Origin: Bradyrhizobium sp. B124
Lineage (GTDB): Bacteria > Pseudomonadota > Alphaproteobacteria > Rhizobiales > Xanthobacteraceae
NCBI RefSeq assembly: GCF_038967635.1
Contig: NZ_CP152413.1
Span: 186,001-250,000 of the forward strand
DNA length: 64,000 nucleotides
Direction of reading: 5' to 3'
A model generated the notes under the pieces. That model had not been told where the DNA came from. It saw only the letters and a program-made list of their open reading frames with translations, and did no database searches. Of the stretch, positions 1 to 8,873 are shown in pieces. Position numbers and translations under genes: made by a program. Numbering within the stretch: position 1 is the stretch's first letter; each line of letters starts with the position of its first letter.

Positions 1-1
1 G

Positions 2-817
2 GCGCAGTTCGGCCTGCTAGGCGTCGGCGGCTGGTTCGCGCTGCGTGTCTCCCACGGCCTCGGCGTGCCGTTCGAGATCGCGCTGCTCTCCGCGGGCGTC
101 TCGGCGGCGCTGGTCGGGCTGATCGTCGGGCTTCCGGCGCTCCGCATGCGCGGGCTTTATCTCGCGATCATCACCTTGATGATGGCAGGCGCGATCCAGG
201 TGCTGATCAGCGCATTCGGTTTCCCGGACGGCGGACCCGGTATCCTCGGCAAGAGCACCGGCGCGCGGCTGATGATGGTGCGCCCGTTCGTCGCGCAAAG
301 CGATGAAGCCTATCTGCGCTACGCGATCGTCGTCACCATGCTGTGCTATCTGCTGGTGCTGGCGCATATTCGCGGGCGGCCGGGCCGCGCCTGGGCCATG
401 ATCCGCCGCAGCGAGGTCTGCGCACTCGCCGGAGGCGTCGACATCGTGGCCTACAAGGTGTGGGCCTTCGCGCTGGCCGGTTTCCTCGCCGGCGTCGCGG
501 GAGCGGTGCTTGCCGGCGGCGTCGGGCAGCTCGACGGCAGTGCGTTTCCGGCGAGCCAATCGATCATGCTGTTCGCACTGACGATCGTCGGCGGCGCCTA
601 TTCCTGGTTCGGTCCGATCATCGCCGGGCTGATGTTGCGCGCCTTTCCGGCGCTGCTCAACGATTTCCGCGTCGACGGCAATATCGCGACCATGGTGTTC
701 GGCATTGGACTGCTGCACGCCCTGATCACTGCGCCGCACGGCATCGCCGGCCAACTGTCTGACCTGGCCGGGCGCCTGCGCCGGGCCTTGCGTGGCGAAC
801 GAAAGGCCGGTCCATGA
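2..817 (+). CDS. livM: Branched-chain amino acid-type ABC transporter permease (LivM family), 5' end outside window
   Basis: Inner-membrane permease of a Liv/HAAT-type ABC importer. The window opens inside the gene; 271 residues are visible and the frame is open to the first base, so the start lies upstream. Hydrophobic segments alternate with short loops, and the stretch GLPALRMRGLYLAIITL is the conserved LivM motif near the ATPase contact loop. The stop overlaps the next start as ATGA at 814-817, so it is translationally coupled to the ATPase. The substrate is not fixed by sequence: Liv-type systems also carry aromatic acids, amides and urea, and the oxidative genes downstream suggest a non-amino-acid substrate. 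Confidence 0.9.
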   Translation, partial: AQFGLLGVGGWFALRVSHGLGVPFEIALLSAGVSAALVGLIVGLPALRMRGLYLAIITLMMAGAIQVLISAFGFPDGGPGILGKSTGARLMMVRPFVAQSDEAYLRYAIVVTMLCYLLVLAHIRGRPGRAWAMIRRSEVCALAGGVDIVAYKVWAFALAGFLAGVAGAVLAGGVGQLDGSAFPASQSIMLFALTIVGGAYSWFGPIIAGLMLRAFPALLNDFRVDGNIATMVFGIGLLHALITAPHGIAGQLSDLAGRLRRALRGERKAGP

Positions 818-1533
818 TCGAGATCGACGATCTGACGGTGCAGTTCGGCGGCGTGCGTGGCCTGAGCGAGCTGACCGCACGTCTGCCCGAGCCGGTCACC
901 GGCCTGGTCGGGCCGAACGGCGCCGGCAAGACGACGCTGATCAATGTCCTGTCCGGATTTGTGCGCCCCACCACGGGACGGGTCGGCATCGACGGCCAGG
1001 ACCTGAGGGGCATTGCGATTCACAAGCGGGCCGCATTCGGAATTCGCCGCACGTTTCAGAATGAGCAGGTGGTCGAGAACCTCACCGCGGCCGATAACAT
1101 CAATGCCTTTCTCGACAATGTGCCGACCGATGGGCAGCCGCGCGCTGCGCTGGTTGCGCAAGCGCTGGAGTTCGTCGGCCTTGCCGCCAAGGGCAACGTG
1201 CTCGGCCGCGACCTCAACGCCTATCAGCGGCGGATGCTGGAGATCGCCCGCGCCATGGTCGGCCGCCCGCGGCTGATCATGATGGACGAGCCGGGCGCGG
1301 GCCTCGCCCAGCATGAGAGCGATCATCTGCGCGACGTCATCCGGCAGCTTCACGGCCATTGCGGGGCGCAGGTGCTTTTGGTCGACCACGATGTCGACCT
1401 GATTTCGGCGACCTGCACGGCAACGCTGGTGCTCGATTTCGGCTCCGCGATCGCCTATGGGGCGACGGCAAGCGTGTTGGCCGAGCCGAAGGTCCGCGCG
1501 GCCTATCTCGGTGTTCTGGAGGATGCGACGTGA
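814..1533 (+). CDS. livG: ABC transporter ATP-binding protein, LivG type
   Basis: First of two cytoplasmic ATPases that power the importer (239 aa). Walker A is GPNGAGKTT (residues 33-41), Walker B is LIMMDEP, and the H-loop histidine lies in LLVDHDVD. The signature motif is unusual: where LivG normally has LSYGQQ or LSGGQ, this protein reads LNAYQRRMLEIARAM. The spacing to Walker B is normal, so the domain is probably functional, but the change is worth noting. The start overlaps the livM stop by four bases, and the stop overlaps the GTG start of livF (GTGA, 1530-1533). Confidence 0.92.
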   Translation: MIEIDDLTVQFGGVRGLSELTARLPEPVTGLVGPNGAGKTTLINVLSGFVRPTTGRVGIDGQDLRGIAIHKRAAFGIRRTFQNEQVVENLTAADNINAFLDNVPTDGQPRAALVAQALEFVGLAAKGNVLGRDLNAYQRRMLEIARAMVGRPRLIMMDEPGAGLAQHESDHLRDVIRQLHGHCGAQVLLVDHDVDLISATCTATLVLDFGSAIAYGATASVLAEPKVRAAYLGVLEDAT

Positions 1534-2240
1534 GCGCCGGCCTTACAGTGCGGGGCCTCGATCTCGCCCGCAGCGGCAAGGCGGTCCTGCGCGGCATTGA
1601 TCTCGCGCTCGCGCCTGGCCGGATCATTGCGCTGCTGGGCGCGAATGGCGCCGGCAAGAGCAGTCTCGTTCTGGCGATCGCGGGCGTCCTGCCTGCGACC
1701 TCGGGCGAGATCACCCTCAATGGCCGCTCGATCAAGGGCTTGCGGCCGGAGGCCATTCGCGCGAGCGGGCTGGCCGCGGTCCCTGAAGGACACCAGGTCC
1801 TGAACGAGCTGAGCGTCGAGGACAATCTCAAGGTCGCCGCCAGCCATCTGTCGCGCGCCGAGATGAGATCGGCGATCGATGTTGCGCTCGGCACCTTTCC
1901 CGAATTGCGTGAACGCCTTCAGGCCAGGTCAGGCAATCTGTCCGGGGGACAGCAGCAGATGGTGGCGCTTGCGCAGGCGATCATTGCCAAGCCACGCTAT
2001 CTGCTCGCCGACGAGTTGTCGTTCGGTCTCGCCCCCGTTGTCGTTGCTCGACTGGTGCCGGTGTTGCAGGACCTGGCCGCGCAAGGCATCGGCGTGCTGC
2101 TGATCGAGCAGTTCACGCACATCGCCCTCAAGATCGCCCATGCGGTCTATGTCATGGAACGCGGCAAGATCTGCTTCTCCGGTGAGCCGCGGCAATTGAT
2201 CGACAATCCTGCCATCCTGCACAGCGCCTATCTCGCATGA
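1530..2240 (+). CDS. livF: ABC transporter ATP-binding protein, LivF type
   Basis: Second ATPase of the Liv-type importer, 236 aa from a GTG start at 1530 that overlaps the livG stop; the open frame continues upstream but homology begins here (SAGLTVRGLDLARSGK). Walker A GANGAGKSS, signature LSGGQQQM and D-loop region FGLAP are all present. Walker B reads YLLADELSFGLAP, with ELS in place of the usual EPS. Together with livM and livG it forms the 3' part of a transporter operon; the LivH permease and the binding protein should lie upstream of the window. Confidence 0.92.
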   Translation: MSAGLTVRGLDLARSGKAVLRGIDLALAPGRIIALLGANGAGKSSLVLAIAGVLPATSGEITLNGRSIKGLRPEAIRASGLAAVPEGHQVLNELSVEDNLKVAASHLSRAEMRSAIDVALGTFPELRERLQARSGNLSGGQQQMVALAQAIIAKPRYLLADELSFGLAPVVVARLVPVLQDLAAQGIGVLLIEQFTHIALKIAHAVYVMERGKICFSGEPRQLIDNPAILHSAYLA

Positions 2241-2303
2241 GCAAGCCGTCGCTGGGCGACCGCTGGTCGCGGCGCGATGCCCGCTCTCCATGCCGGAAAG
2301 CCG

Positions 2304-2335
2304 TTGACACGGCAAAGGAGGTGCTTAACATGTTA
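2304..2335 (+). promoter_or_regulatory. Putative sigma-70-like promoter with a palindrome over its -10
   Basis: TTGACA at 2304-2309 is followed after 16 bases by TAACAT at 2326-2331. The perfect 10-bp palindrome TAACATGTTA (2326-2335) covers the -10 element, the position expected of a repressor site or of autoregulation. It lies 41 bp upstream of the AraC-family start at 2376. Read by eye only; no expression evidence. Confidence 0.4.
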
Positions 2336-2375
2336 TCAAAAGCGCCGCCCGACGGCGTTTCCCAGGGAGGAGCGC

Positions 2376-3332
2376 ATGCAGCTCCAGGAGTTTAGCAGCT
2401 GGACTCCCGAAGTCTGGGGACAGCCGCCTTTGGAGGAATGGAGGGACAAGCTCCGGTCCGTGTGCGGACGGTTCAATCCGTTCGGCCAGGAGGAGCGCGG
2501 CTTCGTCAATGGCGGCGTTGTGCTGCGCGACGCCGCAGGGATGGAGATCGTCCAGGTCGCAACCGACGTCGACGTGGTTCGCCGCGCCGAGCGCGACATT
2601 CGCCAGGACTATGGCGAGCACTTCTTCCTGCTGGTTCAGTTGCAGGGGGTGTGCGGGGTCGAGCAGCAAGGGCATCAGAGCATCATCTCGCCCGGCGACT
2701 GCATCCTGGTGGATTCCTCGTTGCCGTCGAATTTCTTCTTCAACGGCCAGTTCAGCAATCATCTGTCGGTGCATCTGCCGCGGCAATTGCTGCTGTCGGA
2801 GAAGCCGAACGATTTCGAGGTGTCACGGCGGCTCGGCGCCGAGGACCCGATGTCGACAATGCTACGGGCATTGGTTGCCAAGATGTTGCAGCTGCCGTCG
2901 AGCCACAAGCGGTCCGGCGAATTGCGGCAATTGCTGCTGCAGGCGACCCGGCAGGCGTTCGCCGCGGATTCGCCGGACACCCCGCTCTGTCCGAAGGAGC
3001 GGGCGTCCGGCCGGCTGGAATTCGCGCGGGCGCTGGTGGACCGCCATCTCACGGCGGAGTGGCTGACCGCGCAATGGCTCGCCAATCGTCTCGGCGTCTC
3101 GATGCGCACGTTGCAGGAGGATTTCAGCGCGGTCGGAACCACGGTCACCAGCTTCATCCGCGATCGCAGGCTGCGGCTGGCCAAGGATCGCCTGCTGGAA
3201 CGGCGGCGCGGCTCTGACGGCGGCACCATCGCCGAGATCGCCTATTCGTCCGGCTTCAACGACATTTCCTATTTCAACCGCTGCTTCAAGCGGGCCTTCG
3301 ACTGCTCGCCGACCGACGTCACGCGCCGATAG
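2376..3332 (+). CDS. AraC-family transcriptional regulator, FeaR-like
   Basis: 318-aa regulator. The N-terminal half resembles the ligand-binding AraC-binding-like domain of FeaR, the activator of phenylethylamine/aromatic amine catabolism (stretches like SPGDCILVDSS and LSVHLPRQLLL). The C-terminal ~100 residues are a double HTH: WLANRLGVSMRTLQEDF is helix-turn-helix 1 and IAEIAYSSGFNDISYFNRCFK is the classic AraC HTH 2. ATG 2376 was chosen for the GGGAGG Shine-Dalgarno six bases upstream; an upstream in-frame start at 2277 gives a tail without homology. It sits between the importer and the aldehyde/alcohol dehydrogenases, which it probably controls. Confidence 0.88.
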   Translation: MQLQEFSSWTPEVWGQPPLEEWRDKLRSVCGRFNPFGQEERGFVNGGVVLRDAAGMEIVQVATDVDVVRRAERDIRQDYGEHFFLLVQLQGVCGVEQQGHQSIISPGDCILVDSSLPSNFFFNGQFSNHLSVHLPRQLLLSEKPNDFEVSRRLGAEDPMSTMLRALVAKMLQLPSSHKRSGELRQLLLQATRQAFAADSPDTPLCPKERASGRLEFARALVDRHLTAEWLTAQWLANRLGVSMRTLQEDFSAVGTTVTSFIRDRRLRLAKDRLLERRRGSDGGTIAEIAYSSGFNDISYFNRCFKRAFDCSPTDVTRR

Positions 3333-3433
3333 CCTGCTGCGCTCCCGTCCAAGCGAAACCGCGCTCCTTTCCAAGACATTGGCCGTGCGATGGCTTTTGC
3401 TGAAGCCAGTCGTTGTCGCGAGGAGAAGATTGC

Positions 3434-4840
3434 ATGCAGCGCTGGAGCTTGCTTATCGACGGGCGCCGGATCGAAACGGATCGTTTCCAGGACGTCCTCA
3501 ACCCGTCGACCGGCGCCGTCGTCGGCGGAATGCCGCTCGCGGCTGCGTCCGATCTCGACGCCGCGGTTGCGGCCGCCTCCAAGGCGTTTGAAATCTGGAA
3601 GGACCGGCCCGATGCCGAGCGTGCCGACGCCTGTCGCACGATCGCCGATACGATCGAGCAGCATGCCGAGGAGCTCGCGCGGCTCCTGACGCTCGAACAG
3701 GGCAAGCCGCTGAACGGGTTAGGTTCGCGCTTCGAGATCGGAGGCGCCGTGGCCTGGACACGCCATACCAGCGGTCTGTCGCTGCCGGTGGAAGTCCTGC
3801 AGGACGGTGCCGAAGGACGGGTCGAGCTGCACCGCAAGCCGATCGGTGTCGTCGGTTCGATCACGCCGTGGAATTGGCCGGTCATGATCGCGTGCTGGCA
3901 TATCATCCCGGCGATCCGCGCCGGCAACACCGTGGTCATCAAGCCGTCGCCATTGACGCCGCTGAGCACGATCCGTCTGGTCGAGCTGATCAATGAGAAA
4001 CTGCCGCCGGGCGTGGTGAATGTCGTCACCGGCGACAACGAGATCGGCAGCCTGATGTCGGCACATCCCGGAATCGGCAAGGTGACGTTTACGGGATCGA
4101 CGGCGACCGGCCGCAAGATCATGCAGAATGCGGCGAGCAGTCTGAAGCGCCTGACGCTCGAGCTCGGCGGCAACGACGCCGGAATCGTGCTGCCGGATGC
4201 CGACCCGAAGAAGATCGTCGAGGGGCTGTTCTGGGGCGCATTCATCAACGGCGGGCAAACCTGCGCGGCGCTGAAGCGGCTTTATGTCCACGACAGCCTC
4301 CATGACGAGCTGTGCCGCGAGCTCGCGGCCTATGCGAAGCAGATCGTGGTCGGCGACGGTCTCTCTGAGACCTCGACACTTGGCCCGGTGCAGAACCGCC
4401 GGCAGTTCGAGATCGTCTCGGCTTTCGTCGACGAGGCGCGCAAGAAGGGCGGTCGCGTGCTGGTCGGCGGCGACCCATCCGGTGGCCCTGGTTACTTCTA
4501 TCCGGTGACGCTGGTTGCCGACGTCGATCACGGCTGCAGGCTGGTGGACGAGGAGCAGTTCGGGCCGGCTCTGCCGATCATCCGTTATTCCGACGTCGAG
4601 GATGCGATTGCCAAGGCCAATGCAAGCGCGATGGGGCTCGGCGGCTCGGTCTGGGGGACCGACCTCGCGCGTGCGAAGGCGGTCGCGCAACGCATCGAAT
4701 CCGGATCGGTCTGGATCAACAAGCACGGCGCCATTCAGCCGAACGCGCCGTTCGGCGGCGTCAAGCAGTCAGGCTTCGGCGTGGAATTCGGGGTCGATGG
4801 GCTGAAGGAGTTCACCACGGTCCAGACCGTGTTTGTTTAG
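3434..4840 (+). CDS. NAD(P)+-dependent aldehyde dehydrogenase
   Basis: 468-aa soluble aldehyde dehydrogenase oxidising an aldehyde to a carboxylate. Visible landmarks are the active-site loop NGGQTCAALKR with catalytic Cys277, the general base in LELGG (Glu243), the cofactor-binding FTGSTATG, and EQFGPALP near the C-terminus. ATG 3434 has AGGAGA upstream; an earlier in-frame start at 3413 overlaps the Shine-Dalgarno and is less likely. Only 42 bp separate it from the GMC oxidoreductase, which would supply the aldehyde by alcohol oxidation. The AraC/ALDH/GMC grouping recalls the bet (choline) and peg (polyethylene glycol) systems, but the substrate cannot be read from sequence. Confidence 0.93.
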   Translation: MQRWSLLIDGRRIETDRFQDVLNPSTGAVVGGMPLAAASDLDAAVAAASKAFEIWKDRPDAERADACRTIADTIEQHAEELARLLTLEQGKPLNGLGSRFEIGGAVAWTRHTSGLSLPVEVLQDGAEGRVELHRKPIGVVGSITPWNWPVMIACWHIIPAIRAGNTVVIKPSPLTPLSTIRLVELINEKLPPGVVNVVTGDNEIGSLMSAHPGIGKVTFTGSTATGRKIMQNAASSLKRLTLELGGNDAGIVLPDADPKKIVEGLFWGAFINGGQTCAALKRLYVHDSLHDELCRELAAYAKQIVVGDGLSETSTLGPVQNRRQFEIVSAFVDEARKKGGRVLVGGDPSGGPGYFYPVTLVADVDHGCRLVDEEQFGPALPIIRYSDVEDAIAKANASAMGLGGSVWGTDLARAKAVAQRIESGSVWINKHGAIQPNAPFGGVKQSGFGVEFGVDGLKEFTTVQTVFV

Positions 4841-4882
4841 CCGGGGGAACAGGTCGGAATCGGCCGCGTCGTAGGGAGTGAC

Positions 4883-6487
4883 ATGCAGGAGTATGACTAT
4901 ATCGTCGCCGGCGGCGGCTCCGCAGGCTGCGTGCTGGCGGCCCGCCTGTCTGAAGATCCGCGCAATCATGTCTTGCTGGTCGAGAGCGGACAGCGCGACA
5001 CCGACCGGTTCATCCATATCCCCGCGACCTTCTTCAAGGTGCTCGAGAAGGGACGTGATGCCTGGGTCTATGCGTCCGAGCCCGAGCGGGGCCTGAACGG
5101 GCGCCCGTCGATCGTACCCCAGGGGCACGTCCTCGGTGGCGGCAGTTCGGTCAACGCGATGGTCTACATCCGGGGATCGCGGCGGGATTACGATACATGG
5201 TCGCAGATGGGATGCCGCGGTTGGAGCTACGATGAGGTGCTTCCGGTTTTTCGCGATCTTGAAGCCAACCAGCGGCTGTCCGGCGAATATCATGGCACGA
5301 GCGGCAAGCTCAATGTCTCCGATCGTGCCTACGGTCATCCATTGTCCTGGGCGTTCATCCGCGCCGCGCAGGAGGTCGGCATCCCCTACAACGAGGATTT
5401 CAACGGCGCGCGCCAGGAGGGCGTCGGCTTCTACCAGACGACCACGAGCCGCGGCCGCCGCCGCAGCGCCGCCGAAGCCTTCCTGCGCGAAGCAGAGCGC
5501 CGCGCCAACCTGACCATCAGGACCGCAACGCGTGTCCACAAGGTGGTGTTCGAAGGCAAGCGGGCGAGCGGTGTGCTGCTCGAGGACGGTTCGACCGTCA
5601 AGGCGCGGCGCGAAGTGATCCTGACCGCCGGCGCGCTGGCGACACCGAAAATCTTGCAGCTGTCGGGGATCGGACCCGCTGCGCATCTGCGCGAACATGG
5701 AATCGAGATCGTTTCCGACCTGCCCGGGGTCGGCGAGAATTACCAGGATCATCTCGAGGCGACCGTTCAGTGCGAGACGAAGGATCCGATCTCGATATTC
5801 GGCGAAGACAGAGGCGTTCGCGCCGCATCGCACATGATGCAGTACTTTCTGACCAAGACCGGGCTGCTGACATCGACGGTGGTGGAGTCCGGCGGCTTTG
5901 CCGATACCGCCGGAACCGGCGAACCGGATATCCAGTTTCACGTCTTGCCGACGTTCAACGGCTTTGCAGATCGGCCGTCCGAGCCCGGGCACGGCATCTC
6001 GATCGGCCCCTGTGTCCTGCGCCCGCAGTCCCGTGGAACTGTTCGCTTGAGATCGCCGAATCCGGCCGACCCGGCGCTGTTCGTTGCCAATTCGCTCGCA
6101 GAGCGAGCAGACGTCGATACTCTCGTGCGAGGCGTCCAGCTTGCCATTCGCATTTCCGAGGCGCCATCGCTGGCGCGTCTAATCAAGCGGCGCGCTCTGC
6201 CAAAGCCCGGCGTGGAGCACGACGTCGATGCGCTCGCCGACTATGTCCGCGCGATCTCGAAGACCGTGTTTCACCCTTCCGGAACGGCGAAGATGGGCGC
6301 CGCCGGCGACCCGATGGCGGTTGTCTCGGAACAGCTTCTGGTGCGTGGCGTCGAAGGCCTTCGGATTGCCGACGCCTCAATCATGCCGCGGCTCGTCTCC
6401 GGAAATACCAACGCACCGACGATGATGATCGGCGAGCGGGCGGCCCGCTTCATCCTGGGAGAGGCGGACTTGACAAGAGCCTCCTGA
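4883..6487 (+). CDS. GMC-family FAD oxidoreductase (choline/alcohol dehydrogenase type)
   Basis: 534-aa flavoenzyme that oxidises a primary alcohol to an aldehyde. The N-terminal FAD fold has VAGGGSAGCVLAARLSED. Both GMC signatures are present: HVLGGGSSVNAMVYIRG (signature 1) and GALATPKILQLSGIG (signature 2). The C-terminal active-site segment has HPSGTAKMG with the conserved His and later NTNAPTMMI. No signal peptide is apparent. GGGAG precedes the ATG. It is the third gene of the AraC-ALDH-GMC set and probably works in sequence with the aldehyde dehydrogenase just upstream. Confidence 0.92.
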   Translation: MQEYDYIVAGGGSAGCVLAARLSEDPRNHVLLVESGQRDTDRFIHIPATFFKVLEKGRDAWVYASEPERGLNGRPSIVPQGHVLGGGSSVNAMVYIRGSRRDYDTWSQMGCRGWSYDEVLPVFRDLEANQRLSGEYHGTSGKLNVSDRAYGHPLSWAFIRAAQEVGIPYNEDFNGARQEGVGFYQTTTSRGRRRSAAEAFLREAERRANLTIRTATRVHKVVFEGKRASGVLLEDGSTVKARREVILTAGALATPKILQLSGIGPAAHLREHGIEIVSDLPGVGENYQDHLEATVQCETKDPISIFGEDRGVRAASHMMQYFLTKTGLLTSTVVESGGFADTAGTGEPDIQFHVLPTFNGFADRPSEPGHGISIGPCVLRPQSRGTVRLRSPNPADPALFVANSLAERADVDTLVRGVQLAIRISEAPSLARLIKRRALPKPGVEHDVDALADYVRAISKTVFHPSGTAKMGAAGDPMAVVSEQLLVRGVEGLRIADASIMPRLVSGNTNAPTMMIGERAARFILGEADLTRAS

Positions 6488-6792
6488 GACAGTTGGGGTC
6501 CGTGTCGCCGAGCACGCGGACGAATGCGCCGCGGTCGAAACAGGCGTCGGCGCATCCGCGCGCGCAGCCCGGAGCTGTCCGGCGCGGCCTCGATCTCGAC
6601 CGCGCCGAGCAGGTCGAGGGCAGAGCGCAATCTGCTTCCGGGACAGCATCATTGGACATCCTCCGGGCGACGCGCCGCTATGTGTGCGCTGCGCGTGCAC
6701 TGGCAGGTCAAAACGGGTACAAGCGTGCGCAAATTCGGCCTAGTCTGAAGCGCACATGTTTATGGGCATCCCCTGAATTCCAAGGTAACTCG
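6488..6792. other. Intergenic stretch without recognised gene
   Basis: 305 bp between the GMC oxidoreductase and dusA. No strand gives a frame with recognisable homology, and I see no convincing terminator. An AAGG ribosome-binding site for the TTG start of dusA is at 6782-6785. Confidence 0.5.
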
Positions 6793-7788
6793 TTGAAATC
6801 GCAAGATTATCGCTTTTCCGTGGCCCCGATGATGGACTGGACCGACCGGCATTGCCGGGTCTTCCATCGTCTGATGTCGCGGCGGGCGCGGCTTTATACG
6901 GAGATGCTGACGACCGGCGCCATCATCCACGGCGACCGGGTGCGGCTGCTTGGCTTCGATGCCAGCGAGCATCCGGTGGCGCTGCAGCTCGGCGGTTCCG
7001 ATCCGCGCGATCTGGCGGCCGCCGCGCAGATTGGCGAGGACTTCGGCTATGACGAGATCAATCTCAATGTCGGCTGCCCGTCCGATCGTGTGAAGGACGG
7101 CCGTTTCGGCGCCTGCCTGATGGCGGAGCCCGCGCTGGTCGCCGAGGGCGTTGCGGCGATGAAGCGCACGGTGAAGATTCCTGTCACGGTGAAGTGCCGG
7201 ATCGGCATCGACGACCAGGATCCGGAAGTCGCGCTCGATACACTGGCGCGCGGCGTGATTGCCGCGGGCGCAGACGCGCTCGTCGTGCACGCGCGCAAGG
7301 CCTGGCTCAACGGATTGTCGCCGAAGGAGAACCGCGACATTCCGCCGCTCGACTACGATCGCGTCTATCGCCTCAAGGCGGCGCTGCCGGAGGTGCCCAT
7401 CATCATCAACGGCGGCATCACGAGTATGGCCGAAGCGAAGCAGCATCTGGCTCATGTCGATGGCGTGATGCTGGGGCGGGCGGCCTATCAGGAGCCGTGG
7501 CGGCTGCTGACAGTCGATTCCGAGCTGTTCGGTGAAACGCCACCGCACGCCACGATGAAGGACGTCTTCGCGGCGATGCTGCCCTATATCGAGCGGCAAC
7601 TGGTCGAGGGCACGCGGCTGCATTCGATCACGCGCCACTTCGTCGGTGCTTTCCACGGCGTGCCCGGCGCGCGCGCCTTCCGCAGGCATCTCGCTGAGAA
7701 CGGCGTTCGGCCGGGTGCCGGGACCGACGTGCTGCGCGATGCGATCGCACGCGTCGACGACCGCGCGCCTGCGGCGGTCGCGGCCTGA
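6793..7788 (+). CDS. dusA: tRNA-dihydrouridine(20/20a) synthase DusA
   Basis: FMN- and NADPH-dependent enzyme that reduces uridine to dihydrouridine in the tRNA D-loop (331 aa). The N-terminus has the DusA signature FSVAPMMDWTDRHCR; the catalytic loop is NLNVGCPSDRV with Cys95; VHARKAWL supplies FMN-phosphate/RNA-binding residues; the C-terminal helical domain includes RHFVGAFHG. TTG at 6793 was chosen because AAGG lies seven bases upstream and no ATG or GTG in frame fits better. It is convergent with the LysR gene, whose stop lies three bases away. Confidence 0.95.
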   Translation: MKSQDYRFSVAPMMDWTDRHCRVFHRLMSRRARLYTEMLTTGAIIHGDRVRLLGFDASEHPVALQLGGSDPRDLAAAAQIGEDFGYDEINLNVGCPSDRVKDGRFGACLMAEPALVAEGVAAMKRTVKIPVTVKCRIGIDDQDPEVALDTLARGVIAAGADALVVHARKAWLNGLSPKENRDIPPLDYDRVYRLKAALPEVPIIINGGITSMAEAKQHLAHVDGVMLGRAAYQEPWRLLTVDSELFGETPPHATMKDVFAAMLPYIERQLVEGTRLHSITRHFVGAFHGVPGARAFRRHLAENGVRPGAGTDVLRDAIARVDDRAPAAVAA

Positions 7789-7790
7789 GG

Positions 7791-8687
7791 TTATTGCTTG
7801 CGCTGACGCCGCACGACGTCTTGTGCGACCTTCAGGAAGTTGAAGAGGTGCGGCATCCGGTTGTCGCGCCGGTAGTTCAGCGACAGCGCGGTGCCGGGAT
7901 TATGTCCCTCATAGGCGCGATAGGCGACGCCGGGGCGTTCCGCTTGCGAGACGGATTGCGGCACCAGCGCGATGCCGACGCCAACCGACACCAGGCTGAT
8001 CGCGGTCTGGTAATCCTGGGCCAGCACCTGCGATTTCGGAATGAAGCCCTCTTCGAGGCAGATGTTGAGGATATGGTCGGCGAAGCTCGGGCGCGGCTTG
8101 CGCGGGTAGAGCACGAAGGTCTCGGCCTTCAGCGCAGCCAGCCGCGTGACCTGCTGTTCGAGCAGCGGCGAGGTGTCGGACAGCGCGAGGATCAACGGCT
8201 CCTGCAGCAGTGGCTCCGACTTCAATTCCTCGTCGTCGAGCGAGGGCCGGGCGACGGCGATATCGATCTCGCGCTGGATCACGGCGCGCTTCTGCTCGGC
8301 GTTGTTCATCGCCGACAGCGCGAGCTCGACGTCAGGGTAGGCCGAGCGAAACGCCTTGATCACGTTGGGCAGCACGCCATAGGTCGCCGATCCGACGAAG
8401 GCGACACGCAGGTGTCCCGAAAAGCCTTCGCCGATCCGCTTGATCTCGCGGTGCGTCCGATCGAGCCGCTCGAGCACATCGCGTGCACGTTCCAGCAGAA
8501 CGCTGCCGGCCTGGGTCAGTCGGATCTGGCTTCGGCTCCGGTCAATGAGCACGACGCCGAGATCGCTTTCCAGCTGCGCGATCTGCCGGCTGAGCGGCGG
8601 CTGGGCGATCGCTAGCCGTGATGCGGCGCGGCCGAAATGCAATTCCTCGGCGACGGCGACGAAGTAGACCAGTCGCCTCAGATCCAT
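7791..8687 (-). CDS. LysR-family transcriptional regulator (candidate CatR/BenM-like)
   Basis: 298 aa from ATG 8687; a GTG at 8708 would add seven residues. The N-terminal winged HTH (LRRLVYFVAVAEELHFGRAA..., then QPPLSRQIAQLE) is typical, with the FGRAASRL pattern found in regulators of aromatic degradation (CatR/CatM/BenM group). The rest is the periplasmic-binding-like effector domain. It lies at the 3' side of the catB-like gene in the same direction, so it may be cotranscribed with it or have its own promoter in the 186-bp gap. Assignment to control of the aromatic cluster is from position and family. Confidence 0.88.
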   Translation of the reverse strand: MDLRRLVYFVAVAEELHFGRAASRLAIAQPPLSRQIAQLESDLGVVLIDRSRSQIRLTQAGSVLLERARDVLERLDRTHREIKRIGEGFSGHLRVAFVGSATYGVLPNVIKAFRSAYPDVELALSAMNNAEQKRAVIQREIDIAVARPSLDDEELKSEPLLQEPLILALSDTSPLLEQQVTRLAALKAETFVLYPRKPRPSFADHILNICLEEGFIPKSQVLAQDYQTAISLVSVGVGIALVPQSVSQAERPGVAYRAYEGHNPGTALSLNYRRDNRMPHLFNFLKVAQDVVRRQRKQ

Positions 8688-8873
8688 GACGTCGTCGCGA
8701 TCGGTCACGGTCAGCCGAACGTTTGTCCGCGCGCTTCCGCGGAAGCTGCGGGAAAGGCCTGCCAGGTTTGATATCGCGTGGTCATCGGCGCACGTTCGAG
8801 ACGGTGGTTCCAGTGCGAAGACTGAGCGTGGGTCTCTGGATTGTCAATTGTCCGCGGGGACGACGCCACCTGG

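Noticed and set aside
5770..6792. Upstream extension of the dusA frame
   Set aside because: Overlaps the GMC oxidoreductase in another frame and has no homology; dusA begins at TTG 6793.
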